Below are positions 9,210 through 16,277 of a DNA stretch of 54,831 nt, in pieces. The stretch's first letter is position 1. Every line of letters begins with the position of its first letter. This DNA comes from Actinomycetota bacterium (GTDB taxonomy: Bacteria > Actinomycetota > Acidimicrobiia > IMCC26256 > VFJJ01). The position numbers and the translations under genes were made by a program. Under the pieces are notes generated by a model. It searched no databases, was not told the origin of the DNA, and was given only the letters and a program-made list of their open reading frames with translations. The stretch lies in NCBI GenBank assembly GCA_009886115.1, contig VFJJ01000049.1:1-54831 (forward strand). The letters run 5' to 3'.

Positions 9210-9953
9210 GTGAGCGTCTCCACGCCGTCCGCCACGTCTCCAGGTCCCGCCGATGCCTTGTCGGTCGACGAGCTCGCCCGGGCCGCAGGAACGCTCACGT
9301 CGACGGTTCGCATGTACCAGTCCCGGGGCGTGCTCCCTCCACCCCGACGGAGTGGGCGGCGCGCTTTCTACGGGCCGGCGCACCTCGACCGTCTGCGCCG
9401 CATCGACGAGCTCCGACGCCAGGGCTTCTCGCTCGCGGGGATCAAGAAGCTCCTCGACGCCTACGAGACGGGAGCCACGCTCGGCGCCGTCCTCGGCATC
9501 GGGCCCGTGGGTCCTCGACGCCTGGTGCTCAGCGCGCCGCAACTCGCCGCCCGGTTTCCCGGTCTCGGGCTCACTCCCGAGGTGATGGTCGACGTCATGG
9601 CCGCGGGGCTCGTCGTGGTGCGCGACGACGCCAAGTACGTCGTCCTCGACGCCCGCGTCCTCGACCTCGCCAGCGCGCTCGGCACGCTCGGCGTGCCCCC
9701 TGAGCGCGTCATGACCGAGTGGCGTGCCGTGCGGTCGATCACCGACGAGGTGGCCCTCCGGTTCGCGGCCGTGTTCGACGACCATCTCCGGCCCCCGTTC
9801 GCCCCCCGACCTGGCGACGATCCCGCCGTCGCCTTGGCCCAGGCCAGCGCGACCCTCGATCGGCTGATGCCCCTGGCCAAGGCCATGGTCGACGTCGCCC
9901 TCGACGCCGCCCTCACCCGGACCGTCGACCGCCTCGTCGCCGGTGCCCCCTGA
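9210..9953 (+). CDS. MerR family transcriptional regulator
   Basis: 247 residues. The N-terminal winged helix-turn-helix reads LSVDELARAAGTLTSTVRMYQ, then GVLPPPRRSGRRAFYGPAHL, and DELRRQGFSLAGIKKLLDAYE leads into the dimerisation helix. The C-terminal domain of about 160 residues has no metal-binding cysteines, so this is not a metal sensor of the classic kind. It may bind a lipid-like or small organic effector, which is a guess. The GTG at 9210 gives a short leader before the HTH. The next gene, 144 bp downstream on the same strand, is an alpha/beta hydrolase that could be a target. Confidence 0.88.
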   Translation: MSVSTPSATSPGPADALSVDELARAAGTLTSTVRMYQSRGVLPPPRRSGRRAFYGPAHLDRLRRIDELRRQGFSLAGIKKLLDAYETGATLGAVLGIGPVGPRRLVLSAPQLAARFPGLGLTPEVMVDVMAAGLVVVRDDAKYVVLDARVLDLASALGTLGVPPERVMTEWRAVRSITDEVALRFAAVFDDHLRPPFAPRPGDDPAVALAQASATLDRLMPLAKAMVDVALDAALTRTVDRLVAGAP

Positions 9954-10097
9954 CGGCACCCGTGTGCCGGCGTCGGGCACGTCGCGTCCGGCCGACGATG
10001 GCACGGCCGACGATGGCACGGCCGTTCCCTCCTCTGTAGTGTCCGCGGAGCCACGCACAGCAGATACCCGGCGTCGACGAAGGCTCGGAGTGAGACC

Positions 10098-11108
10098 GTG
10101 AGCGACCTGTCCGGAAGCGACCAGATCGTGGATGATGCGACGGCGGGAGTGCTGCGGGTTCCCGAGCGCATCATTCAGGCTCCGGCTCATCTGAGCCCCC
10201 ACGCCCAGGCAGTGGTGAGCGCGAGCTCCCCTCCCCCCGAGCCGTACCCCCCCATCGACGACAGCCCCGCTTGGAAGCGGCTGATCGCCGAGATGGACGA
10301 GCTGATGCTGCCGATGATGGATGCCATGTCGGCCCACATCGACGCACGCACCACGACCATGGAGATCGAGGGCACCCCGGTGTTCGACATCGAGCCCTCG
10401 TCGATCACCCCCGGCGGTGACGGTCACATCCTGCTCAACTTCCACGGCGGCGCCCTCGTCGCCGGCGGCGGCCCGGGCTGTCGGGCCATGGGCACCCTGT
10501 CGGCCCACCAGGCCGGTCTGCACACCTGGTCCGTCGACTACCGGATGCCCCCCGACCACCCCTACCCCGCACCTCTCGACGACTGCGTCGCCGTGTACCG
10601 GACCCTCCTGCGTGAGCATGCACCCGAGCGGATCTTCGTCTCTGGCGCGTCGGCGGGAGGGAACCTGGCCGCAGCCATGATCGTGCGGGCGCGCGACGAG
10701 GGCCTTCCCCTGCCGCGGGCCGCGATCTTGATGACACCCGAGCTCGACCTCACCGAGTCGGGCGACAGCTTCCAGACGAATCTCGGGATCGACACCGTGC
10801 TGGCCCGGAGCCTCATGCCGGCCAACCTCCTCTACGCCGGGGGCCACGATCTTTCCCACCCCCACGTCTCGCCCCTGTTCGCCGACTTCTCCCTGGGCTT
10901 CCCGCCGACCTTCCTCCAGGCCGGCACGCGCGACCTGTTCTTGTCGAACGCCGTCCGCATGCACCGGGCCCTTCGCACGGCCGGCGTCGCCGCCGAACTG
11001 CACGTCTTCGAGGCCATGCCCCACGGCGGATTCTTCGGCGCCCCCGAAGACGCCGAGATGGCGGAGGCCGTTCGCGACTATGTGCAGCGACAACTCGCGA
11101 TCAGCTGA
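10098..11108 (+). CDS. Alpha/beta hydrolase of the hormone-sensitive-lipase (HSL) type
   Basis: 336 residues. The oxyanion-hole HGGAL motif is at residues 116-120, the nucleophile elbow GASAGG has Ser185, the acid is likely in GTRDLFLSNA and the histidine in AMPHGGFFGAPED. These are the marks of HSL (bacterial family IV) esterases that hydrolyse short acyl esters in the cytoplasm. The first 80 residues form a cap-like helical region (SPAWKRLIAEMDELMLPMMD). Starts with GTG at 10098 after a GGAG box. It is the last host gene before the left repeat of the integrated element. Confidence 0.93.
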   Translation: MSDLSGSDQIVDDATAGVLRVPERIIQAPAHLSPHAQAVVSASSPPPEPYPPIDDSPAWKRLIAEMDELMLPMMDAMSAHIDARTTTMEIEGTPVFDIEPSSITPGGDGHILLNFHGGALVAGGGPGCRAMGTLSAHQAGLHTWSVDYRMPPDHPYPAPLDDCVAVYRTLLREHAPERIFVSGASAGGNLAAAMIVRARDEGLPLPRAAILMTPELDLTESGDSFQTNLGIDTVLARSLMPANLLYAGGHDLSHPHVSPLFADFSLGFPPTFLQAGTRDLFLSNAVRMHRALRTAGVAAELHVFEAMPHGGFFGAPEDAEMAEAVRDYVQRQLAIS

Positions 11109-11141
11109 CGCCGTCAGTTCAGGATCGTGGGCCGCGTCGTG

Positions 11142-11546
11142 TCACTCCCCACCAGGTCGCTGGGCCAGTTGGGCTGCATGAGGTGCGGCACGTTCCTGAC
11201 CAGGAGCCTGTGGAGGGCTGCGCCCCGGGGAGCCGATGCTCACGATGGTCAGCCCCGCCTCGGCGAACCCGTCGACTGTCGGGGCGAGATCGTCACGCCA
11301 CCAACGGGCGATCACCCGACGTAACAACCCGTGCTCGATCGCACCGACCCATGTCTCGGCGCAAGCGTCGGCCTGGGCCTGTACGTCAGCCTCGACCGGC
11401 ACCGGACCATCCGCCCTGGTGTCATCCCACTGCCAGGTCCCGTCGGCCTGACGGGAGTAGAGCCGCACCTCGCACGCCTCGACCCACCACGGAGGTCGTG
11501 CACCGAGCGCACCATCCACAGCCGGCATGGTACCGGTCGCGGACAT
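11142..11546 (-). CDS. Hypothetical protein of the integrated element
   Basis: Up to 134 residues from the ATG at 11546 (an ATG at 11564 is also possible). The middle, with PPWWVEACEVRLYSRQADGT and a helical stretch HGLLRRVIARWWRDDLAPTV, looks like genuine protein, with acidic and tryptophan-rich composition common in small phage or plasmid genes. The last 30 codons run through the left repeat and are Pro/Gly-rich, so the natural C-terminus was probably lost at integration or deletion. No family recognised. Confidence 0.5.
   Translation of the reverse strand: MSATGTMPAVDGALGARPPWWVEACEVRLYSRQADGTWQWDDTRADGPVPVEADVQAQADACAETWVGAIEHGLLRRVIARWWRDDLAPTVDGFAEAGLTIVSIGSPGRSPPQAPGQERAAPHAAQLAQRPGGE
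11152..11186. repeat. Left attachment site (35-bp direct repeat)
   Basis: Identical to 14351-14385, beginning CCAGGTCGCTGGGCCAGT and ending GCATGAGGTGC. It lies 44 bp after the stop of the alpha/beta hydrolase gene. Confidence 0.9.
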
Positions 11547-11574
11547 GACGAACGTGGACGACACAGACCGCGAG

Positions 11575-12120
11575 TTACTTCCCGGTGCTCTTCGGCATCT
11601 CAGCCAGCAGCTCGCCGGCCTTGCGTTCAGCTCTGAGCTTCAACTCGGCCCGTTGCGGCACACGCCGGGCGACGGCCCTGGCGACCTGCTGGGCGGTCGG
11701 CTGTGCCCCGTCAGATTCATCGACCGCCTCGGCCCGCGCCTGCGCAGCGACCTCAGGCTGGTTTCGAAGGGTAGCGAGCGGACGGACCTGGCGCTCCGAC
11801 CGGGGCTCAGGAATGCCAACCATGGTTGGCATTCCTGAGACGATGCTGGCGACATGAGTCGTTTGGCATGAGCCCGTTGCATCCCCCAGCGCGATGGTCG
11901 CTGAGTCACAGAACGCCCCCCCATTGATGCCCGACTCGTGGGTGGCGGCGGTGAACACCGGACGCGCCCAGGATGCTCTGAGATCGTGGAACGGGCTCTG
12001 AACGCCCCCGGCGTGCTGGCCGACCTTCAGCTGCTCAAGCTCGAGGAGCACGGCCGTGTGCTGCTTGGCGGTCACCGCCGTCCCGAGACCCTGACCGGCG
12101 TCGAGCGCCTGGGCCAGCAC
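11575..12120 (-). pseudogene. Composite frame: terminase-small-subunit-like piece joined to another phage/plasmid fragment
   Basis: One open frame that looks like two pieces joined. The upstream part, including codons before the GTG at 12120, reads as an alternating helical segment (LAQALDAGQGLGTAVTAKQ, then LLELEQLK) typical of the C-terminus of phage terminase small subunits. The downstream part has AELKLRAERKAGELLAEMPK, which resembles small plasmid/phage proteins with an RAERKAGELL helix, and it stops early. The joint coincides with the 34-bp palindrome at 11806-11839. A TAG lies shortly before the conserved upstream part, so no full gene exists. Both resemblances are from memory and weak. 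Confidence 0.4.
11806..11839. repeat. 34-bp perfect palindrome
   Basis: CTCAGGAATGCCAACCA at 11806-11822 is followed directly by its exact reverse complement at 11823-11839, centred on CCATGG. There is no spacer. It may be a protein-binding site, a fold-back joint left by rearrangement, or a hairpin. Confidence 0.9.
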
Positions 12121-12207
12121 GACCGCCGTCGCAGCGAGGGCCTCCCAGGCGGCGCGATCGTCTCGGCCGTCCTCGACGAGACGACGGAGCGTCTTACGCG
12201 TCGCCCG

Positions 12208-12609
12208 CTATGCTTCGACGAGATGCCCCGGGACCGGGGTGCTCGGAGTCACATTGATGCCGCCCGTCTCGGTGACCACGACCCGGGCTTCGAGGCGTTC
12301 GAGCCCGGCCAGGGCGTCGGCCGGGTTCCACGTGGAACCCCGTCGAGCTCGACGGCGAGGGCCTGCGCGCAGCCGTGGCAGAGGCGCTCGCCCCGGCTCC
12401 AATACGGCGTCACGGCCGGAGGTTCGCCGCAGCCGCAGCAGGTCTCACCTGTCAGCGCTTGGAGCACCGCGGGTTCGTTGGCGAACAGGAGCCGTGCAAG
12501 CTCCAGGGTATCCGTGGTGCCGGACACGACGAGCGCCCCCGTCGGGCTTGACGGACACGCGCAGCCCGGCGGCGGCGGCGTCGTCGGCGAGGGCCTCGGT
12601 CAGCTCCAT
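12208..12609 (-). pseudogene. Frameshifted small protein with docking-like N-terminus and CxxC zinc finger
   Basis: From the ATG at 12609 the frame reads MELTEALADDAAAAGLRVSV and then breaks at a GGGGG run near 12552. One base fewer continues it as DGALVVSGTTDTLELARLLF and then TCCGCGEPP ... RLCHGCAQALAVEL, a CxxC-x-CxxC zinc finger. The arrangement resembles the TubC-N-like domain plus zinc finger found next to primase genes on actinobacterial integrative elements. A second break near 12330-12340 passes into a frame ending at 12208. The second break sits on the parS-like palindrome. Function lost or unknown. Confidence 0.5.
12323..12340. promoter_or_regulatory. parS-like 18-bp perfect palindrome
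   Basis: GGGTTCCACGTGGAACCC is a perfect palindrome. Its central 14 bases differ from the general bacterial ParB site GTTTCACGTGAAAC by one symmetric change per arm. It lies inside a decayed gene of the mobile element. ParB binding is inferred only. Confidence 0.45.
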
Positions 12610-12726
12610 TGGTCCCGACCCCCGCTGATGACCTCTAACTGCCCGTTCGTCTCGATGGGTGACGGGGGTTCCGGTTCCCCCCGCGAGAAGCCTCGCGGGA
12701 ATCAACGGGGACCCCTGTCACCCCCG

Positions 12727-12978
12727 TCACTTGGACGCCTTCCCACCGCCGAGCGCCCCCGATCCTCGGACAGATCGGGCCCCCGCAGCGCTCAGCGCCG
12801 CGGCGACTCGGGCCCAGTGCCGCTCTGGCTCGACCGGGACGGCGTTCTCGTCGAGCCATGTGCGATGCAGCGTTTGGAGCTCAGCGGCCAGGACCTCGCC
12901 ATGGGGGTCGAACTCGACGGTGTCGGCGATGAACCGGGCGGCCGTGTCGGACTGGCCTCGGTACTCGGCCGTGGCGGC
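12727..12978 (-). pseudogene. C-terminal fragment of a D5-like primase/helicase
   Basis: The last 83 codons of this frame read TAEYRGQSDTAARFIADTVE and continue EVLAAELQTLHRTWLDENAV, ending GALGGGKASK. This matches the layout of the C-terminal domain of phage/plasmid D5-type primase-helicases, where a helix with F/W residues follows the ATPase. The ATPase and primase domains are absent. Upstream of about 12978 the similarity ends exactly where a plus-strand gene begins, so the rest was deleted. Replication of the element is therefore lost. Confidence 0.5.
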
Positions 12979-12993
12979 CCGTCGCGGAGCGAC

Positions 12994-13365
12994 GTGACAG
13001 TTCTGACGCCCAACAACACCACACCCGCTGATCCGCGGTTCGCGTGGCGATGGATGCGCGGCGATGCGCCATTCGGCGGGACCGTGGGTGATGAGCATCA
13101 GACCCTTGGGAACGAACGCTTCTACTGGGAGGCGTCCCCTGATGTCGAAGATGCCGTCGAGCGCGTGCTGCCTGGCGTGAGAGCGCTTCGCGGGATGGCA
13201 AGCAACTTGGCCTTCGCCGGCGCGATCACGCCCACCAAGGAGAACCCCGACCACCCGCGCGCCCAGGCGCTCCGGGACGTCGCGGAGCTACTCGAGATGA
13301 TGAGCGAGACGATCAAGGGCATGTCGCGGAACGTCAAGCGAATGATGGCGAAGGGGGATTCCTGA
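12994..13365 (+). CDS. Hypothetical protein, translationally coupled to the integrase
   Basis: 123 residues from the GTG at 12994, with GGAG four bases upstream. The composition looks like real protein: FAWRWMRGDAPFGGTV near the start, and a C-terminal amphipathic helix AQALRDVAELLEMMSETIK ending KRMMAKGDS. Its TGA overlaps the ATG of the integrase in TGATG, so the two were co-translated. A small gene just before an integrase can encode an excisionase, but no helix-turn-helix is evident, so I leave the function open. Confidence 0.6.
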   Translation: MTVLTPNNTTPADPRFAWRWMRGDAPFGGTVGDEHQTLGNERFYWEASPDVEDAVERVLPGVRALRGMASNLAFAGAITPTKENPDHPRAQALRDVAELLEMMSETIKGMSRNVKRMMAKGDS

Positions 13366-14310
13366 TGGCCTCGATCGACAAGCGTGACGACGGCACCTAC
13401 CGGGCCCGGTGGCGCGAGTACCCGGGCGGCCCGCAGCGGACGAAGGCCTTTCGCCGCAAGGTCGACGCGGAGCGGCACCTGGTCGAGGTGCAGCACCAGC
13501 TCGCACGGGGCGAGTACCTCGAACCGAAGGCCGGCCATACCCCGTTCGACGCCTACGTCGCGGCCTTCGTTGCCCGGGGCATGTGGCGGGATTCGACGAC
13601 GGCATCGGTGCGGGCCGCGTTGGCGCATGCGGTGCGGGCGTTCGGGTCGCGGCCGCTGGTGTCGATCAAGCGGGCCGATCTCCAGCTGTTCTTGAAGGGC
13701 TTGGAGATGTCCGACGGATACCGGCGGATCGTCCGGCAGCATCTCGGGTCGGTGTTCAACGCCGCGGTGGCCGACCAGATGCTCGCACGGAGCCCGATGG
13801 CCGGTCTACGGCTCGATACGGCCACGACGGCTCCGGTGGTCCCGCCGACGGTCGAGGCCGTGCAGCGGCTCCACGAGGCCGCTCCGGGCTGGTTCCGGGT
13901 CGCGGTGGTGCTCGGCGCCGGGCTCGGGCTCCGTCAGGCTGAGGCGACCGGGTTGACCGTCGACCGGGTCGACTTCCTCCGCCGGACGGCTCGGGACGAT
14001 TCTGCGGGCGCCCGATGGGGAGCCGCTCAACCGGAACCGGTTCGGTGACCTCTGGCGCGCGACGTCGAAGCGGGCCGAGCTCCCGGGGGTCCGGTTCCAT
14101 GATCTGCGGCATCACTTCGCGTCGGCGCTGATCTCGCCCGGATGCTCGGTGAAGGCGGTGCAGTCGGCGCTCGGGCACGAGGAGGCGACGACGACGCTCG
14201 AGACCTACGCACACCTCTGGCCGGAGGACGACGACCGGATCCGCGAGGCGATCGAACGGACCTGGGCTGGATCAGCTGAGGACAAACTGAGGACAAGCGA
14301 GGCCGAGTGA
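13365..14310 (+). pseudogene. int: Tyrosine recombinase (phage-type integrase), internally deleted
   Basis: The N-terminus MASIDKRDDGTYRARWREYP is the DNA arm-binding domain of actinobacterial integrases, followed by the core-binding domain and box I with its arginine (GLGLRQAEATGL). At about 13985-14000 the frame changes and family sequence jumps to GEPLNRNRFGDLWRATS, so roughly 45 residues holding the catalytic beta-hairpin lysine are missing. The second frame then gives box II intact: RFHDLRHHFASALI, SALGHEEATTTLETYAHLW with the nucleophile tyrosine, and stops at 14310. About 315 codons in all against roughly 370-380 expected. Inactive as encoded. Confidence 0.88.
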
Positions 14311-14342
14311 GCCTCCTGCACCTGCTATGAGCTGCTGTTATG

Positions 14343-15248
14343 TCAGGGTTCCAGGTCGCTGGGCCAGTTGGGCTGCATGAGGTGCCATTGCTCGGGCGCT
14401 TCGCGGATGATGGCCTCGAAGACGTGGGCCATCTCCTGGGTGATGCGGGTGACGTCGTCGCGGAGCGAGCCCTGGCGGCTCACGTCGAGCGCAGGGTGGA
14501 TCACGGAGTACTGGCGGCCGCGGGGACGGGCGAACGTGGCGACGGGCAGGATCTCGACGCCGTGGCGCAGCGCCAGCATGGCCGGGCCGGCGGGCAGGCG
14601 GGTGCGTTCACCGAAGAACTCGACCTCGACTCCGTTGCCCGTGAGGTCGCGATCGGCGACCAGGCACAGGACCCGGCCGGCGTCGAGTGCTCCACGCAAC
14701 ACGGGGAGCACGTCGTCACCGAGCGCCACGACGTCGATGCCGATCGACCGGCGCAGCTCCTTGAACCACTCGAAGAGCTCGGGTGGCTCGAGGGGTTCGA
14801 CCACCGCCGTCAGCCGGTAGCCCTGGAGGCTCACCCAGCGGCCGGCCATCTCCCACGAGCCGAAGTGCGGCAGGGCGAAGATGGCACCGCGTCCGCCGGC
14901 CGTGGCGGCTGCGAGGTGCGCCATCCCGGCCGGATCGGCATCGGCCAGCGCCAGGACCTCGTCGTCGCTCAGATGCGGGAGCCGGAACGAGTCGAGCCAG
15001 TACCGGGCGTAGCCCTCGAAGGTCTCCGTCACGGCTCGGCGCTGTGGAATCGACGCGAGCGCCGACCCGTTGACCCGATCGAGGTGGGCTGCGACGAGCC
15101 GACGCCGGTCGGTCATGGTGAGCGCGAACACGCGGCCGATGCCGAGTGCGAGCGGCTCGGCGATCAGCCGTGGCGTGAGGGCGGCGATAGCGGCTCCCGA
15201 CCGGTAGCCGTGGAACGCCAGCCGGTGCCGCCAACCCATGGTGCTCAT
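14343..15248 (-). CDS. Lysophospholipid/PIM acyltransferase (LpxL/PatA-like)
   Basis: 301 residues. The catalytic motif of the LpxL/PatA family is present as FALPHFGSWEMAG (H-x4-E). Further landmarks are LVADRDLTGNGVEVEFFGER and PAGPAMLALRHGVEILPV. In actinobacteria this enzyme acylates phosphatidylinositol mannosides at the cytoplasmic face of the membrane. It lies 46 bp downstream of pgsA on the same strand, as in mycobacteria. The ATG at 15248 gives the usual N-terminus (MSTMGWRHRLAFHGYR); an ATG at 15239 is possible. The 3' end doubles as the attachment site of the integrated element and is intact. Confidence 0.9.
   Translation of the reverse strand: MSTMGWRHRLAFHGYRSGAAIAALTPRLIAEPLALGIGRVFALTMTDRRRLVAAHLDRVNGSALASIPQRRAVTETFEGYARYWLDSFRLPHLSDDEVLALADADPAGMAHLAAATAGGRGAIFALPHFGSWEMAGRWVSLQGYRLTAVVEPLEPPELFEWFKELRRSIGIDVVALGDDVLPVLRGALDAGRVLCLVADRDLTGNGVEVEFFGERTRLPAGPAMLALRHGVEILPVATFARPRGRQYSVIHPALDVSRQGSLRDDVTRITQEMAHVFEAIIREAPEQWHLMQPNWPSDLEP
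14351..14385. repeat. Right attachment site (35-bp direct repeat) in the acyltransferase 3' end
   Basis: Exact copy of 11152-11186. It encodes, on the minus strand, the residues HLMQPNWPSDL near the C-terminus of the PIM acyltransferase. The last two codons and the stop of that gene come from the element side. Confidence 0.9.
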
Positions 15249-15294
15249 GCAATCGCCGGCGTCGGGGTCGCGCCGCGGCAGGCGCGGACGACGC

Positions 15295-16059
15295 TCAAGG
15301 GCGCGTGCGCAGCCCGCGCGTACCCCGACCACGAGCCACCCGGGCGGCACGTGACGGACGGGGCTGTCGAGGCTGACGCGGCTGCCGGCGGGCACGAGCG
15401 AGCCCGCCCGCGCCGACGGAGCGCTCGCTACGCAGCTCGGCCCGACGGGTCGCACCGACGGTGGGCTGACGCTCGGGCGGCGCATCGGCTTGGCGCCAGA
15501 CCTTGACGAAGCGCTGGATCGCGGTGAAGCCGGTGAGGGCCAGCATCACCCACAGCACCGGCACGAGCAGATCGGTGAACGCCAGCCCCAGCCCGAGCAG
15601 CACCATGCGCTCGGCGCGCTCCATCAGCCCGCCGCGGGCTTCGTAACCCAGGCTCTCGGCCTTGGCCCGCTCATACGAGATGATCTGCGAGCAGCCGAGC
15701 ACGGCGAGGGCGAGGATGGGCGTGTGGCCGCCCTCGGCGTCGGTGAGATACCAGGCAGCGCCGCCGAACATGAGACCGTCGGAAAAGCGGTCGCTCACGG
15801 AATCGAAGAACGCACCCCGCTTGGAGGTCTGACCACTGGCCTTGGCCACGTTGCCGTCGAGGATGTCGGTGACACCGCTCAGGATGAGCGTCACCAACGC
15901 CAAGATCAGGTGCCCGGCCCCGAACAGCACACCGGTGGCCACCGAGGCGACGAGCCCCAGCGCCGTGAGCCCGTCGGGCGAGATCGGGGTGCGACCCAGG
16001 GCTGAGGCCAGGGGCTTGAGGCCCTGTTCGACACCGGCACGCGCTCGGCGGTCGAGCAT
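15295..16059 (-). CDS. pgsA: CDP-alcohol phosphatidyltransferase, probable phosphatidylinositol (phosphate) synthase
   Basis: 254 residues. The CDP-OH-P motif reads DILDGNVAK, eight residues, then GAFFDSVSD, so all four aspartates are kept, but the usual arginine of DGxxAR is lysine. About six membrane segments follow from GLTALGLVASVATGVLF onward. The last 60 residues are an Arg/Gln/Pro-rich cytoplasmic tail (RQPRQPRQPRPSRAARVA). The enzyme joins CDP-diacylglycerol with inositol (phosphate), the first step to PIMs. The ATG at 16059 follows an AGGAGG box. It is divergent from the EF-G gene (218-bp gap), so the promoter lies there. Confidence 0.88.
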   Translation of the reverse strand: MLDRRARAGVEQGLKPLASALGRTPISPDGLTALGLVASVATGVLFGAGHLILALVTLILSGVTDILDGNVAKASGQTSKRGAFFDSVSDRFSDGLMFGGAAWYLTDAEGGHTPILALAVLGCSQIISYERAKAESLGYEARGGLMERAERMVLLGLGLAFTDLLVPVLWVMLALTGFTAIQRFVKVWRQADAPPERQPTVGATRRAELRSERSVGAGGLARARRQPRQPRQPRPSRAARVARGRGTRGLRTRP

Positions 16060-16277
16060 GCTGTGATTCCTCCTGGCGCTGGGGATCGACCCGAGATCAC
16101 CCGGTGAGACCATCATCGACCGGCGCCGTCGCGGACAATGCGAGCCAGGGTAGTACGGCCCGACCGCAGCCCCCGTGACGAGCCCCCGTGACGAGAGCAC
16201 GTGCTGGTGCCTAGGATCGATCGAGCGTCGATCGTCGTGCACTGACCAGGCCGCTTCGCTCTCGCTGGGAGGACCTC

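Larger units (their letters stand above)
11152..14385. mobile_element. Decayed integrative element bounded by 35-bp direct repeats
   Basis: Perfect 35-bp direct repeats at 11152-11186 and 14351-14385 flank 3.2 kb. The right copy is part of the 3' end of the PIM acyltransferase gene, so the element used that gene's end as attB and restored it on integration. A tyrosine integrase reads toward the right repeat and ends 40 bp from it, the usual geometry. Inside are fragments resembling a phage terminase small subunit, a primase/helicase C-terminus and a zinc-finger small protein. Integrase damage means it cannot move by itself. It is much shorter than intact actinobacterial elements, so large deletions are inferred. 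Confidence 0.85.

Noticed and set aside
11938-12990. Long plus-strand frame continuous with the gene before the integrase
   Set aside because: It runs antisense to the zinc-finger and primase remnants and has Arg/Pro/Ser-rich shadow composition; only the part from GTG 12994 looks coding.
13020-13254. Upstream extension of the primase-like minus-strand frame
   Set aside because: Family-like sequence stops near 12978, where the opposite-strand gene starts; the rest is shadow.
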